64,000 nucleotides of DNA from Erwinia tracheiphila (GCF_021365465.1 NZ_CP089932.1:4588001-4652000); one strand, 5' to 3'; positions 18,113 through 32,562 are shown, counted from the first letter of the stretch. Notes: generated by a model not told the origin, from the sequence alone. Program-made: numbers and translations.

Positions 18113-19264
18113 GTGAAGACAAAATTACCACCTTTTATCGAGCTTTATCGTGAATTAATCGCCATACCCTCTATCAGCGCAACCGATGCGACTCTCGATC
18201 AGAGTAATGAAAGTTTAATCAGTTTGCTGTCTGGCTGGTTCCGCGATTTGGGCTTCACGGTGGAAGTCCAGCCTGTGCCCGGAACGCGCCACAAATTTAA
18301 TCTGCTGGCGAAAACAGGCAACGGTGTCGGTGGCCTGCTGCTGGCGGGTCATACGGACACCGTACCTTTCGACGAAGGTCGCTGGACGCGCGATCCCTTC
18401 ACGTTGGCGGAACATGACAACAAACTGTTCGGGCTGGGCACCGCAGACATGAAGGGGTTCTTTGCCTTTATCTTAGATGCATTACGCGATATTGATGTCA
18501 GTAAGCTTTCCAGACCACTTTACATCCTGGCCACGGCAGATGAAGAAACAACCATGGCAGGTGCCCGGTATTTTGCCGAAAGTACCAACTTGCGTCCCGA
18601 TTGCGCCATAATTGGCGAACCCACCTCCTTGAAACCGGTTCGTGCGCACAAAGGGCATATTTCCAATGCCATCCGTATTCAGGGGCAATCAGGCCACTCA
18701 AGCGATCCCTCTCGCGGCGTCAATGCTATCGAACTGATGCACGAATCCATTACGCAGTTGATAGGCCTTCGCACTACCCTGAAAACACGCTATCACCATG
18801 AAGGCTTCGCCATTCCCTGTCCCACTATGAACTTTGGGCATATCAACGGTGGCGATGCCGCTAACCGCATTTGTGCCTGCTGTGAATTGTATATGGACAT
18901 CCGTCCTCTGCCGGGACTGACGCTGAACGATCTGGATGATTTACTTAAAGATGCGCTAGCCCCAGTCAGCGCTCGCTGGCCGGGTCGTTTAACGGTGACT
19001 GCATTGCATCCGCCCATTCCGGGGTACGAATGCCCGCCGGATCATCAACTGGTTAAAGTTGTTGAGAAACTGCTGGGTACAGAAACAGAAATGGTGAATT
19101 ACTGTACTGAAGCGCCTTTTATTCAGACTCTCTGCCCAACGCTGGTGTTAGGCCCCGGTTCGATTAACCAGGCACATCAACCGGATGAATATATCGATAC
19201 CGCATTTATCAAACCCACACTTGAGTTGATTGATCGGATTGTGCATCATTTCTGCTATCACTGA
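18113..19264 (+). CDS. argE: Acetylornithine deacetylase ArgE
   Basis: Removes the acetyl group from N-acetylornithine to give ornithine. 383 residues, the family length. Uses a GTG start at 18113 (family N-terminus [16 protein letters not shown]), with AAGGA 9 bases upstream. M20 metallopeptidase residues are visible: [11 protein letters not shown] near 78, [11 protein letters not shown] near 108 and the catalytic [10 protein letters not shown] near 141. Divergent from argCBGH. Intact. Confidence 0.97.
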   Translation: MKTKLPPFIELYRELIAIPSISATDATLDQSNESLISLLSGWFRDLGFTVEVQPVPGTRHKFNLLAKTGNGVGGLLLAGHTDTVPFDEGRWTRDPFTLAEHDNKLFGLGTADMKGFFAFILDALRDIDVSKLSRPLYILATADEETTMAGARYFAESTNLRPDCAIIGEPTSLKPVRAHKGHISNAIRIQGQSGHSSDPSRGVNAIELMHESITQLIGLRTTLKTRYHHEGFAIPCPTMNFGHINGGDAANRICACCELYMDIRPLPGLTLNDLDDLLKDALAPVSARWPGRLTVTALHPPIPGYECPPDHQLVKVVEKLLGTETEMVNYCTEAPFIQTLCPTLVLGPGSINQAHQPDEYIDTAFIKPTLELIDRIVHHFCYH

Positions 19265-19629
19265 ATAAAACTTGGGGTATTCAGCTTTTAAAACAGCAGA
19301 TTACCCCGGATTTATTCCGCTTTTGAAGATAAGAATAACTTATCCCACCTCACGACCGTTAAATTTCATAAATTCCCGGCAGTTAGCCGCATGATATTAC
19401 CCGTTTAAGTCATTTGACGAATGGAAGCGAACGTGGCTAGATAAAAGGCAAGGTTATGCCACCACTGGTGTAATAAATTGACACGCTCGGGAGATTTCAT
19501 CATTCAGGGCAGTGACAGCTGTACAGCTTGCAACAGACTTGCTTAACACAATGAATCAGCGCTGAACGGTTAGCCAGGTCTGTATTTGGAAGATAACGAG
19601 CATCGGACAGGAAGGATATCAGGGGCCAT
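19265..19629. other. argE-ppc intergenic region with ppc promoter
   Basis: 365 bases without a gene. It should carry the ppc promoter. I see no clear operator, repeat or hairpin of note. Confidence 0.5.
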
Positions 19630-22281
19630 ATGAACGAACAATATTCCGCAATGCGAAGTAACGTCAGTATGCTGGGTAAACTGCTCGGTGAAACCATCAA
19701 GAATGCGCTTGGCGAAAACATTTTGGACCGAGTTGAAACTATTCGTAAGCTCTCAAAATCATCCCGTGCAGGAAACGATGCTCACCGCCAGGAATTGCTG
19801 TCAACCCTGCAAAATCTCTCAAATGATGAACTGCTTCCTGTCGCCCGCGCTTTCAGTCAGTTTCTTAATCTGACTAATGTTGCAGAGCAATACCACACTA
19901 TTTCCCCCAAAGGTGAAGGCGCGAACCATCCCGAAATGCTAACCAGAGCGTTTGAACGTCTGAAACAGCATCCCGATCTTAGCGAAGAGAAAATTCGCGA
20001 AGCTATCGCTTCACTTTCCCTTGAACTGGTCCTGACCGCACACCCAACCGAGATCACCCGCCGGACGCTCATTCACAAGCTGGTGGAAGTGAACAGCTGC
20101 TTAAAGCAGCTCGATCACAACGATCTGTCTGACTACGATCGTTCGCTGATCATGCGCCGCCTGCGTCAGCTGGTCGCTCAGGCCTGGCATACCGATGAAA
20201 TTCGCAAATATCGTCCCACTCCCATTGATGAAGCCAAATGGGGATTTGCGGTGGTGGAAAACAGCCTGTGGGAAGGGGTGCCCAATTTCCTGCGAGAGTT
20301 GAATGAGCAGGTTGAAGCCTCATTTGGCGTCACATTGCCGGTGGACTTTGTGCCGGTACAATTCACGTCATGGATGGGCGGCGATCGTGATGGTAATCCA
20401 AACGTCACGGCAAAGATAACCCGCCATGTAATGCAACTGAGCCGATGGAAGGCCACCGATCTGTTTCTTCGCGACATCGCTGTGCTGGTTTCAGAGCTGT
20501 CAATGTCAGAGTGTACGTCGGAAATAAGAGAACTGTGCAGCAGCCCCGATGCGCAAGAACCCTATCGTGAAATTATGAAAAAACTACGTTCGCAGTTGAT
20601 GAACACCCAGGCCTATCTGGAACAGCGTCTGAAAGGTGAACGCCCTTCGCGTCCTGCCGACCTGCTTATTGATAACGAACAGCTTTGGAACCCATTATAT
20701 GCCTGCTATCAGTCGCTACAGGCTTGTGGAATGGGCATTATCGCCAACGGCCAGTTGCTTGACACGCTGCGGCGCGTAAAATGTTTCGGCGTACCACTGG
20801 TGCGCATTGATATTCGTCAGGAAAGCACCCGGCATACCGACGCTATCGCTGAAGTGACCCGCTATCTGGGGCTTGGCGATTATGCCAGCTGGGCGGAAAC
20901 GGATAAGCAGGCTTTCCTGATCAGTGAGCTGACCTCGAAAAGGCCCCTGCTGCCACGTAACTGGCAACCCAGCGCGGAAACGCAGGAGGTGCTGGACACC
21001 TGCCGCGTTGCCGCTGAAGCGCCAAAGGGCTCGGTTGCGGCCTACGTGATTTCAATGGCGAAAACGCCGTCCGATGTTCTGGCCGTACACCTGCTGTTAA
21101 AAGAGGCCGGTATCCCGTTTGCCATGCCGGTTGCGCCGCTGTTTGAAACCCTGGATGACCTGAACAACGCTGACGACGTGATGAGCCAACTGCTGGGCAT
21201 TGACTGGTATCGCGGCTTCATTCAGGGCAGGCAGATGGTGATGATTGGCTATTCGGATTCAGCAAAAGATGCCGGTGTAATGGCCGCCAGCTGGGCGCAA
21301 TATCAGGCACAGGACGCGCTGATCAAAACCTGCGAGAAAGCCGGTATTGCGCTGACGCTGTTCCACGGACGGGGCGGCACCATTGGTCGTGGTGGTGCTC
21401 CGGCACACGCCGCGCTGCTGTCGCAGCCGCCCGGCAGTCTGAAAGGCGGTCTGCGTGTTACCGAACAGGGCGAAATGATCCGCTTTAAATATGGCCTGCC
21501 GGAAGTCACCATCAGCAGCCTGTCGCTGTACACCGGGGCGATTCTCGAAGCCAATTTGCTGCCGCCGCCGGAACCGGAGCCTCAATGGCGCGACATCATG
21601 GATCGGCTGTCAAAAGACTCCTGTGAAATGTACCGCGGCTACGTCCGCGAAGATAAAGAGTTTGTACCTTACTTCCGTTCAGCCACTCCTGAGCAGGAGC
21701 TGGGCAAGCTTCCGCTCGGCTCACGTCCGGCTAAACGTCGACCGTCCGGCGGCGTCGAGTCACTGCGTGCCATTCCATGGATTTTCGCGTGGACGCAAAA
21801 TCGCCTGATGCTGCCCGCTTGGCTCGGTGCGGGTGCCGCACTGCAAAAAGCCATGGCGGCGGGGCATCAGGATCAGCTGGAAGCGATGTGCCACGACTGG
21901 CCATTTTTTTCCACCCGCCTGGGCATGTTGGAAATGGTGTTCTCCAAGGCTGACCTGTGGCTGGCGGAATACTACGATCAGCGGCTGGTTGATCGCTCGC
22001 TGTGGCCGCTGGGTAAACAGCTGCGCGACCAGCTTGACTCTGATATCAAGGCGGTGCTGACCATCGCCAATGACTCGCATCTGATGGCGGATCAGCCGTG
22101 GATTGCAGAATCCATCGCGCTGCGCAACGTCTACACCGATCCGCTGAACGTCCTTCAGGCAGAGCTGCTGCATCGCTCTCGCCAGCAGGAAGCAAACGGC
22201 GGTGAGCCTGATGCTCGTGTTGAGCAGGCGCTGATGGTGACAATTGCTGGTGTCGCCGCCGGCATGCGCAACACGGGTTAG
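19630..22281 (+). CDS. ppc: Phosphoenolpyruvate carboxylase Ppc
   Basis: Anaplerotic enzyme making oxaloacetate from phosphoenolpyruvate and bicarbonate. 883 residues, the same as E. coli, starting [20 protein letters not shown]. The catalytic His is in [11 protein letters not shown] near 137, the second signature is [11 protein letters not shown] near 540, and the glycine-rich loop is [14 protein letters not shown] near 579. The conserved C-terminus ends in NTG, whose carboxylate group contributes to allosteric control. Convergent with metF. Intact. Confidence 0.98.
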   Translation: MNEQYSAMRSNVSMLGKLLGETIKNALGENILDRVETIRKLSKSSRAGNDAHRQELLSTLQNLSNDELLPVARAFSQFLNLTNVAEQYHTISPKGEGANHPEMLTRAFERLKQHPDLSEEKIREAIASLSLELVLTAHPTEITRRTLIHKLVEVNSCLKQLDHNDLSDYDRSLIMRRLRQLVAQAWHTDEIRKYRPTPIDEAKWGFAVVENSLWEGVPNFLRELNEQVEASFGVTLPVDFVPVQFTSWMGGDRDGNPNVTAKITRHVMQLSRWKATDLFLRDIAVLVSELSMSECTSEIRELCSSPDAQEPYREIMKKLRSQLMNTQAYLEQRLKGERPSRPADLLIDNEQLWNPLYACYQSLQACGMGIIANGQLLDTLRRVKCFGVPLVRIDIRQESTRHTDAIAEVTRYLGLGDYASWAETDKQAFLISELTSKRPLLPRNWQPSAETQEVLDTCRVAAEAPKGSVAAYVISMAKTPSDVLAVHLLLKEAGIPFAMPVAPLFETLDDLNNADDVMSQLLGIDWYRGFIQGRQMVMIGYSDSAKDAGVMAASWAQYQAQDALIKTCEKAGIALTLFHGRGGTIGRGGAPAHAALLSQPPGSLKGGLRVTEQGEMIRFKYGLPEVTISSLSLYTGAILEANLLPPPEPEPQWRDIMDRLSKDSCEMYRGYVREDKEFVPYFRSATPEQELGKLPLGSRPAKRRPSGGVESLRAIPWIFAWTQNRLMLPAWLGAGAALQKAMAAGHQDQLEAMCHDWPFFSTRLGMLEMVFSKADLWLAEYYDQRLVDRSLWPLGKQLRDQLDSDIKAVLTIANDSHLMADQPWIAESIALRNVYTDPLNVLQAELLHRSRQQEANGGEPDARVEQALMVTIAGVAAGMRNTG

Positions 22282-22309
22282 CCAATAAGCGCGCTATCAG
22301 CAAAATACA

Positions 22310-22340
22310 GTGATAAAGGCCTCGGACAGGCCTTTATCAC
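22310..22340. terminator. Perfect 31-base palindromic hairpin after ppc
   Basis: GTGATAAAGGCCT, short loop, AGGCCTTTATCAC, 28 bases after the ppc stop. Very stable, but no long T-run follows on either strand; likely the ppc 3' end or a terminator of mixed type. Confidence 0.65.
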
Positions 22341-22693
22341 AAACTGAAAACCATGGCCCGAGGCTGATAGTCGGCCTCCTTTAGTTCTGTCGGATTTGGG
22401 CCTTACAGGGGATGGGCAGGGGCTTGTTTATAAAGGTTTTTGCTGCTGGACTGTGGAATACAATCAGAGGCACCTTTTATGAAGGTGCCTTTTTACTGAC
22501 GCGTCCGGGCGTGGTTATCACCCTGTCTGGGCTTCACTTGAGTTTCACGGCGTCGACATCACAGACGGGCAGTGACCCATTTTTAAGACTTTTAGCGCAT
22601 CCCACCGCTCCCCTGCGTGTGACGGTCGCTTTGGCTGTCGACATATAACTCAACGTTATACTTCAGAGGCCGCCCTTATACTGAACATGCAGG
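22341..22693. other. ppc-metF intergenic region with a terminator-like hairpin
   Basis: No gene recognised. At 22469-22494 the plus strand has GGCACCTT, loop TTATG, AAGGTGCC and TTTTT, a typical Rho-independent terminator, although no gene that it could serve is visible between ppc and it. A weaker GAGGC/GCCTC hairpin lies at about 22360-22378. The extra terminator could belong to a lost gene or a small RNA. Confidence 0.55.
22469..22494 (+). terminator. Rho-independent terminator without an assigned gene
   Basis: Stem GGCACCTT/AAGGTGCC, five-base loop and five T. It lies 188 bases after ppc, beyond the palindromic hairpin that already follows ppc. Confidence 0.75.
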
Positions 22694-23638
<945 letters not shown>

Positions 23639-23648
23639 CTATACATTT

Positions 23649-23664
23649 AGACGTCCAGACATTC
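23649..23664. promoter_or_regulatory. MetJ operator of metF
   Basis: Two adjacent 8-bp met boxes, AGACGTCC and AGACATTC, against the consensus AGACGTCT. MetJ with S-adenosylmethionine should repress metF. Confidence 0.8.
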
Positions 23665-23803
23665 AAAATGAAGGGTGCTGCCTTTTTAGTCAATGGATAA
23701 ATGGTTTACCGCCGTGACAAATACTCAACAATGTTGAATAACATTCATGGAAGGGAATTTTTACGAATAAAATCAGTGGGCCGAACACTCCGACCCGAGG
23801 GGG

Positions 23804-26233
23804 TTACAGTAAATGCGCGAGACGATTAATATCTGACTGAATAGCGCCAGCAGTGACATCGCGCCCGGCTCCGGGACCTCGTATCACCAATGGATTATCA
23901 CGATACCAACGGCTTTCGATAGCGAAGACGTTATCACAGGGCAGCAGCGAGGCCAGAGGATGGTCATCACGTACCGCCTCCACCCCCACACGCGCTTTGC
24001 CATGAGCATCAAAACGCGCCACATAACGCAGCAGCAGACCCATCTCCTGCGCCGCATCATAACGTTGCTTCATCTGTTCATTCAGCGCATCGCTGTTTTC
24101 AAAGAAGTGATCAACAGACTCACCTTCACCGTTTTTTGGCACCAGCGACTCAACGCGAACCTGGTCAGGTTCAATGTCATAACCCGCCTCTCGCGCCAAA
24201 ATCACCAGCTTACGCATCACATCCTGGCCCATCAAATCGACACGCGGATCGGGTTCGGTCAGCCCCTGCTGCCAGGCCTGTTCCACCAGTTCCGTAAAGG
24301 GCACCGTGCCGTCATATTGTAAAAAAAGCCAGGACAGCGTGCCAGAAAATATCCCGCTAATGGACAGGATGCCGTCACCGCTTTCACGCAGGTCGCGAAC
24401 GGTATGATTCACCGGCAATCCGGCACCCACGGTGGCGTTATACAGCCACTGGCGACCGGTTTTCGCGAAAGCGTCGCGGATTTGTCGGTAGCTACCACCG
24501 CTGGCGGCACCCGCCAGTTTATTTGCGACAATGACATGAAAACCATAGCTGGCAAAATCCAGATATTGCGCCGCAAGCAGCTCACTGGCCGTGACATCCA
24601 GCACCACCAAATCATCAAAGGGGTGAGCGCGCATCCACAGAAAGAGGGTTTCTTCATCCCGTGCAAGCGCCTCATCTTCAAAAAAGGCCAGTACGCGACT
24701 GGCATCCAGCCCATCATAACTCAACAGACTACGGCGGCTGTCCACCACCCCTGCGAGAATAAATTCAAAACCGGTACGGGCAGAAAGAGAACCTTGCTCG
24801 CAGGCAAAAAGTTCAAGCCAGCGTGAACCAATATTCCCTTTACCAAACAGCACCAGCCCAACCCGTTTTTCTGCACGGAATAACGACTGATGCAGACCGC
24901 GCACAAGATGTTCTGTCGGCCCCACCCGCAGTACTGCGACCAGGCTTATCCCCTCACCTGACTGCCAGATAAACTCTACCGGCTGATCCTGCAACTGTTG
25001 CCAGAAACGATGACTGTGCAGCGGATTTCGGCAGACCCCCGCGCCAACCATCGCCACCAACGCCATTCCTTCACGCAACTGCAAATGGCCCGGCATGGCC
25101 GTATCCTGCAGCAATGTCAGTGCGCTGCCGACGACTTCAGAGGTATAGCAAAGCTGCAAAAGATTGCGATCGGGATGCACCCCGGTTGCCAGCGGACGTA
25201 GCTGCGCCCGTATCAGAAGCTGGCCTATCTCCTGATGGAAGGCAGCAAAATCATGCTTTGAGGGAATCTGGAACTCAATCAGACAAACATCGTCGTGGCT
25301 GGTGACAATTCGCGCGCCGGTGCCAGAAGCCAATACGCGTTCAATACGGGTAGATCCCTGTTCCGGCTGATAGCTACAGCGGAGCTGCAAATCAATATCG
25401 CTGGATGAAACTGGTTGCAAGGTTCGGGTGTGCAGTACCGGTGCCGCGAGGCGAGCCAGTTCGCTGGCCTCATCAAGACGCAGTAAAGACAGCAGGCAGG
25501 CATCTTTGACCTTGCGCGGGTCAGCGCTGTAAACCCCGGGCACGTCGCTCCAGATGGTCACACGCGATACGCCCGCCAGCGCACCGATCTGCGTCGCCGA
25601 GTAGTCGCTACCGTTGCGACCCAGCAATACCGTTTCTCCTCGTTCGTTCCGGGTGATAAAGCCCGTGACGACCAGACGCTGCCCCGGATATTGCTCCATT
25701 AATTGCTGCAATAGCGGCGCTGACTTACCCTCATCCACCTGCGGTTGAGCGGCACGTTCTGCACACAGAAAATCACGCGCATCAAGCCAGCCTGCGGCGA
25801 TATCCTGGCTATTGAGCACCGCGGCCATCAATCGAGCTGACCATATTTCTCCATGCCCTACCACCTCGGCATAAACGGCTTCGGTGATTTTGCCATCCAA
25901 CAATGCAGCAAGCTTTTCCAGATCGTGGATAAAGGGCGTAATAAGCGTATCTGCCACCTCAGGGGGCAGTAAAGTGTTGATCAAATCGCTTTGATAACGC
26001 CGCAGCGCCTGCTGGACCTGATGGGCGGATAACCGATCATTCTGACTCAGTTTCAGCCAGTTGATTAACTGATTGGTAGTGCTGCCTGCAGCAGAAACAA
26101 CCATCAAATCACCTGGATCACTGTATTCCGCCATAATTCCGGCGACCCGAAGATAACATTTGGCGTCAGCAAGGCTGCTGCCGCCGAATTTATGCAACTG
26201 ACGTGTTCCTACCGCCACTTCTGAGTGACTCAT
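23804..26233 (-). CDS. metL: Bifunctional aspartokinase / homoserine dehydrogenase II MetL
   Basis: Carries the first and third steps of the aspartate pathway towards methionine. 809 residues. The N-terminal aspartokinase begins at HKFGGSSLADAKCYLRVAG (about 12), with VLLGRNGSDYSATQ near 222. The homoserine dehydrogenase part has the NAD(P)-binding LFGKGNIGSRWLEL near 461 and the signature SISGIFSGTLSWLFLQ near 634. Start at 26233 has AGGGG upstream. It begins 2 bases after metB ends, so the two form one MetJ-controlled operon. Intact. Confidence 0.97.
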   Translation of the reverse strand: MSHSEVAVGTRQLHKFGGSSLADAKCYLRVAGIMAEYSDPGDLMVVSAAGSTTNQLINWLKLSQNDRLSAHQVQQALRRYQSDLINTLLPPEVADTLITPFIHDLEKLAALLDGKITEAVYAEVVGHGEIWSARLMAAVLNSQDIAAGWLDARDFLCAERAAQPQVDEGKSAPLLQQLMEQYPGQRLVVTGFITRNERGETVLLGRNGSDYSATQIGALAGVSRVTIWSDVPGVYSADPRKVKDACLLSLLRLDEASELARLAAPVLHTRTLQPVSSSDIDLQLRCSYQPEQGSTRIERVLASGTGARIVTSHDDVCLIEFQIPSKHDFAAFHQEIGQLLIRAQLRPLATGVHPDRNLLQLCYTSEVVGSALTLLQDTAMPGHLQLREGMALVAMVGAGVCRNPLHSHRFWQQLQDQPVEFIWQSGEGISLVAVLRVGPTEHLVRGLHQSLFRAEKRVGLVLFGKGNIGSRWLELFACEQGSLSARTGFEFILAGVVDSRRSLLSYDGLDASRVLAFFEDEALARDEETLFLWMRAHPFDDLVVLDVTASELLAAQYLDFASYGFHVIVANKLAGAASGGSYRQIRDAFAKTGRQWLYNATVGAGLPVNHTVRDLRESGDGILSISGIFSGTLSWLFLQYDGTVPFTELVEQAWQQGLTEPDPRVDLMGQDVMRKLVILAREAGYDIEPDQVRVESLVPKNGEGESVDHFFENSDALNEQMKQRYDAAQEMGLLLRYVARFDAHGKARVGVEAVRDDHPLASLLPCDNVFAIESRWYRDNPLVIRGPGAGRDVTAGAIQSDINRLAHLL

Positions 26234-26235
26234 GC

Positions 26236-27396
26236 TTACCCCTCGGCCGCGATCCAAAATGCCTGTTCCAGATCGGCGATCAAATCCTGGTGATCTTCAA
26301 TTCCTACAGAAATACGCAACAGCGTTTCTGAAATTCCGGCGGCGGCGCGCGCCTCCGCCGACATGCCAGCATGCGTCATGGTCGCGGTGTGAGAAATAAG
26401 ACTTTCCACACCGCCCAGCGATTCTGCAAGCGTAAAAAGACGCAGCGCCTTCAGAAAGCGGCGGAGCCTTTGCTCATCACCGTCCAGTTCAAAACTCAGC
26501 ATCGCACCAAAACCCTTCTGCTGACGTACTGCGAACTGATGACCCGCGTTTTCCGGCAAGGAAGGATGATACAACTTTTTCACCAGCGGTTGCTGCTGAA
26601 GGTAATCAACAATCGCCAGCGCATTACGCTGTGCTGCTGCCATACGGGGAACCAGCGTACGTAACCCTCGCAGTAACAGGTAGCTGTCGAAGGCTGCCCC
26701 CGTCAACCCAATATTGTTGGCCCACCAGGCCAGCTCGGTGACGCACGCCGGATCTTTCGCGATGACCGCTCCCGCGACCACATCGGAGTGACCGTTCAAA
26801 TATTTAGTGCAGGAATGCACCACTAAATCCGCGCCCAGCGCCAGTGGGTTTTGCAGTGCCGGACTGAGAAACGTGTTATCGACCACGCTTACCGCACCAA
26901 CCTCACTGGCTACTTTACAGATTGCGACAATATCAACCACGCGCAGAAGTGGATTGCTGGGGCTTTCAATCAGTACCAGTGCAGGCTTTTCGGCAAGTGC
27001 TTCTTTCAGTGCAACCTCATTGCCCTGGTCAACAAACTTCACGCGATAAGCACCGCGCTTGCTCAGGCTGTCGAACAAACGGTAGCTCCCACCATAGCAG
27101 TCATGCGGTGCGACCAGCAGATCACCTGGTTTCAGGAACACAGTGCATACCAGATGGATGGCAGACATCCCCGTATTGGTCATTACCGCGCCAGCCCCCC
27201 CCTCCAGTTCCGCAAGGGCGCACTGGACAACATCACGGGTCGGATTGCCTCGTCGGGAATAATCGTGTGCGCGAGGCTGGTTAAAGTCAGTGAAGTTATA
27301 CGTGCTTGAAAGATGAATCGGGGGGACAACGCAGCCATACTGTACATCATCATTCAAACCGCTACGAACGGCGATTGTTGCCTGTTTACGCGTCAT
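26236..27396 (-). CDS. metB: Cystathionine gamma-synthase MetB
   Basis: PLP enzyme joining O-succinylhomoserine and cysteine to form cystathionine. 386 residues, standard length. The PLP-binding lysine is in HSCTKYLNGHSDVVAG near 198; substrate motifs YSRRGNPTRD near 46 and TNTGMSAIHL near 73 are present. First gene of the metB-metL operon, divergent from metJ with four met boxes between. Intact. Confidence 0.97.
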   Translation of the reverse strand: MTRKQATIAVRSGLNDDVQYGCVVPPIHLSSTYNFTDFNQPRAHDYSRRGNPTRDVVQCALAELEGGAGAVMTNTGMSAIHLVCTVFLKPGDLLVAPHDCYGGSYRLFDSLSKRGAYRVKFVDQGNEVALKEALAEKPALVLIESPSNPLLRVVDIVAICKVASEVGAVSVVDNTFLSPALQNPLALGADLVVHSCTKYLNGHSDVVAGAVIAKDPACVTELAWWANNIGLTGAAFDSYLLLRGLRTLVPRMAAAQRNALAIVDYLQQQPLVKKLYHPSLPENAGHQFAVRQQKGFGAMLSFELDGDEQRLRRFLKALRLFTLAESLGGVESLISHTATMTHAGMSAEARAAAGISETLLRISVGIEDHQDLIADLEQAFWIAAEG

Positions 27397-27454
27397 GGTG
27401 CATAAATTCCTGAAAGGGGGTGTAGAGTGTGTTTAAGCATATCAGCACATAAAT

Positions 27455-27486
27455 AGACGTCAATACATCTGGACATCTAAATGTCT
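27455..27486. promoter_or_regulatory. MetJ operator between metB and metJ
   Basis: Four contiguous 8-bp met boxes: AGACGTCA, ATACATCT, GGACATCT, AAATGTCT. This array, between the divergent genes, should let MetJ repress metBL and its own gene. Confidence 0.88.
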
Positions 27487-27639
27487 TTGCGTACAGATTG
27501 AGCAAACTACTAATAACCGTTAATATTATGTCGTTTAAGCCAGTGTGAAGTGCTGTACGTTCCGTGTGGTCGGCACTTTCTTCAAGCATAATTGGCCAAA
27601 TTTTGGCATTTCCAATTTTAATGATAATTAAGGTAGCCC

Positions 27640-27957
27640 ATGGCTGAATGGAACGGCGAATATATCAGCCCTTACGCCGAACATGGTAAAAAGAGCGAAC
27701 AGGTCAAAAAAATCACGGTATCCATTCCCTTAAAGGTACTGAAAATTTTGACTGACGAGCGCACTCGCCGACAGGTGAATAATTTACGACATGCCACCAA
27801 CAGCGAATTGCTGTGCGAAGCATTTCTTCATGCCTTTACCGGTCAACCTTTACCTGACGATGTTGACCTGCGTAAAGAGCGTAGCGATGAAATACCCGAA
27901 GGCGCAAAAGCTATTATGCGCCAGATGGGCGTTGACCCGGACACCTGGGAATACTGA
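27640..27957 (+). CDS. metJ: Methionine repressor MetJ
   Basis: Ribbon-helix-helix repressor that binds met boxes with S-adenosylmethionine as co-repressor. 105 residues, starting [20 protein letters not shown]. The DNA-contacting strand is [10 protein letters not shown] at about 22-31, followed by [20 protein letters not shown]. It ends DPDTWEY as in E. coli. Both expected operators are present in this window. Intact. Confidence 0.98.
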   Translation: MAEWNGEYISPYAEHGKKSEQVKKITVSIPLKVLKILTDERTRRQVNNLRHATNSELLCEAFLHAFTGQPLPDDVDLRKERSDEIPEGAKAIMRQMGVDPDTWEY

Positions 27958-28001
27958 CATTTCCGTCCAGTGCCATGTGCTCCACCAGTCTAAGCGTGGG
28001 A

Positions 28002-28026
28002 TGCCGCTCTCATTGAGGGCGGCATT
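28002..28026 (+). terminator. Likely metJ terminator hairpin
   Basis: ATGCCGC/GCGGCAT stem with an inner CTC/GAG pairing, 44 bases after the metJ stop; the T-run is poor. Confidence 0.5.
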
Positions 28027-28456
28027 GCTTCAGCCCTGACGAAATGAACCACAAACTTTTTCCCGGTGCCTGTCGCTCTCCTTTACGGCAGGTTAAGTGA
28101 AATGAACGATTTGACACGCCCGTAGCAGACGCTGACTGTAACAACGCGCCGTTTATCTAAGCGGCTTTAATTTCGTTTCGCAGGCGCGCACATATAACCG
28201 TGAAAACGCGTCTCTGCTTGTTTGTAAGATACAAATCCAACGGCGCCAGAGCCAGGCCAAAGCATATTGCTGACCACTCACCCAGGATACGGTTTTAAGT
28301 TAGCAGTAAAAATCCTCTTTTGTTCAAGACTGCCTTGCTTGCGCCCAATTCAAACAAACTAACCACTCTGCCGATAACTCTCTGCTTGTGCTGCCTGAAT
28401 CCAGAGGCAACACCTGCTGACAGGCACATCCACAGATAATGGTGCCGAATGAGCAA
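28027..28456. other. Gene-free stretch between metJ and rpmE; yiiX not found
   Basis: About 430 bases. In E. coli yiiX lies between rpmE and metJ. I see no frame longer than 70 codons and no sequence I can relate to YiiX, so the gene was lost or has decayed beyond recognition. No repeat or IS end is evident. Confidence 0.5.
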
Positions 28457-28485
28457 TAAAAAACCCAGCCTGAGCTGGGTTTTTA
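28457..28485 (-). terminator. rpmE terminator
   Basis: CCCAGC, loop TCAG, GCTGGG flanked by A and T runs on both sides, so it can act in both directions; it lies 37 bases after the rpmE stop. Confidence 0.9.
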
Positions 28486-28521
28486 TCACATCCGAAACGT
28501 AAACCTTTTCTGGCTATTAGT

Positions 28522-28737
28522 TTATTTTTTGCTGCCAGGCAGGCTGAAACGCTTGTTGAAGCGATCAACACGACCACCGGTAGCTACATCGCGCTGTTTG
28601 CCGGTATAGAAAGGGTGGCAGCTGCCACACACGTCCAAGTTCAGGTCGTGACCCACGGTTGAGCGGGTTTTGATTTCGTTACCGCAAGAACATTTAGCAG
28701 TAACGTCAACGTAATTTGGGTGAATACCTTTTTTCAT
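28522..28737 (-). CDS. rpmE: 50S ribosomal protein L31
   Basis: 71-residue zinc-binding (C+) form of L31, part of the large subunit and its bridge to the small subunit. Starts [20 protein letters not shown]; the zinc ligands are the two Cys of KCSCGN and the two of [13 protein letters not shown]. Monocistronic, divergent from priA, with a clear terminator. Intact. Confidence 0.98.
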   Translation of the reverse strand: MKKGIHPNYVDVTAKCSCGNEIKTRSTVGHDLNLDVCGSCHPFYTGKQRDVATGGRVDRFNKRFSLPGSKK

Positions 28738-28932
28738 GGGAAACCTCAGTTAAGGCCGTGTCGCTCTCCCATGCCAGGAAAAACCTGCACAGGCACCACA
28801 CGAAAATTAAAAAATTCAGGTGTACGTGATACTATAAAAAGGTATCAACGGCGGCGAATTATACAGAAATTAACCGACCACTGCAATCGAATCAGCACAT
28901 TCGGGGCATGACAGTGTACACTATCCTGCTGA

Positions 28933-31152
<2,220 letters not shown>

Positions 31153-31353
31153 GACTTTTTTAACCATACAAAATCCTTGCGAGTACGCTCGAAAAAAGTC
31201 GCACAAGCCACAATTTTTATGCAGATTAATTTACGTTATCCGCTAGCATCTGTGCGTTGTCTTAAGACGGTGAAAGGCAGACCGATATGCGTGCTGCTGC
31301 TACCAAAATGATAATTGTCAGGTCAGCACGGGCTGGCGTCAGGGAGAAAAACG

Positions 31354-32391
31354 TTGGAGCAGAATCAAGAGGCGTCGGGTGCCACCATGAGGGATGTGGC
31401 GAAAAAAGCGGGCGTATCCACGGCAACCGTTTCACGCACGCTGATGAACCCGGACAAAGTCTCCGCCGCCACACGACAAAAAGTTGAAGAGGCGGTCATT
31501 GCCGTTGGCTATTCTCCCAATGGTATAACGCGTAATGCCAGACGTACCGAGTCACGGACGATCCTGGTGATTGTGCCCAATATTTGCGATCCTTTTTTCA
31601 GCGAGATAATACGGGGCATTGAAGTTGTGGCGGCTGATCGGGGCTATCTGGTACTGATTGGCGATTGCGCCCACCAGACATGCCATGAGCAATCCTTTTT
31701 GAATTTAATCATGACCCGCCAGGTCGATGGCATGATCATGCTGGGTTCGCAGCTACCGTTTGAAAGTACACCCGAAGAACGCCAAAATCTGCCGCCCATG
31801 GTAATGGCAAATGAGTTTGCCCCGGAACTTGAGCTGCCCTCGGTGCATATCGATAATCTGACCGCCGCGTTTGAAGCCGTCAATCATCTCCTCAAGCTGG
31901 GGCACAGCCGAATTGCCTGCATTGCAGGCCCACATGATATGCCACTTTGCCAGTATCGTTTACAGGGATACATTCAGGCACTGCAGCGTCATGGCATTGT
32001 GGCGGAACCACGCTATATTGCACGGGTTGACTTCACTTTTGATGCAGGTGCCACCGCAATGAAACAACTAATGGCGCTTCCTGCACCACCAGACGCCCTG
32101 TTTTGTCACAGCGACATTCTGGCGTTGGGTGCAATGGCCCAGGCAAAAAATATGGGCTTACGCATTCCCCAAGATTTGTCTCTGATTGGCTTTGACGATA
32201 TTGAGCTGTCCCGTTACAGCGACCCACCGTTGACTACCGTCATCCAGCCGCGATTTAACATTGGCCGTGAGGCAATGAGCCTTCTTCTTGAGCAACTGCA
32301 AGGGAAAATGGTCAGTAATGGTTCACGCCTGCTGGATTTTGAACTTAAAATTCGCGGCAGTACGGCCCCGGTGCTTCGCCCCAGGCGTTGA
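31354..32391 (+). CDS. cytR: LacI-family regulator CytR
   Basis: Repressor of nucleoside uptake and catabolism genes that works with CRP and is relieved by cytidine. 345 residues from a TTG start at 31354 (first residues MEQNQEASGATMRDVAKKAG), with AGGGAG 7 bases upstream; the E. coli N-terminus aligns here. Helix-turn-helix: MRDVAKKAGVSTATVSRTLM at about 12-31. The periplasmic-binding-like core contains ILVIVPNICDPFFSEIIRG. An in-frame start at 31315 has no ribosome site. Intact. Confidence 0.93.
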   Translation: MEQNQEASGATMRDVAKKAGVSTATVSRTLMNPDKVSAATRQKVEEAVIAVGYSPNGITRNARRTESRTILVIVPNICDPFFSEIIRGIEVVAADRGYLVLIGDCAHQTCHEQSFLNLIMTRQVDGMIMLGSQLPFESTPEERQNLPPMVMANEFAPELELPSVHIDNLTAAFEAVNHLLKLGHSRIACIAGPHDMPLCQYRLQGYIQALQRHGIVAEPRYIARVDFTFDAGATAMKQLMALPAPPDALFCHSDILALGAMAQAKNMGLRIPQDLSLIGFDDIELSRYSDPPLTTVIQPRFNIGREAMSLLLEQLQGKMVSNGSRLLDFELKIRGSTAPVLRPRR

Positions 32392-32562
32392 CAACACAAA
32401 GCAGAGATGATCGGGCTGAAATTCACATTCAGTAGATTCTTAATGGTATCGCCGCTGGTCAAAGCTCCAGCCCTTGAGTAACATGGCGAGCTGGCCGACG
32501 GGTACGCCAGCACTGATTGATTTTTCCGGCCTCACTTTTTACTGTTTATTAGCGGAACGATA

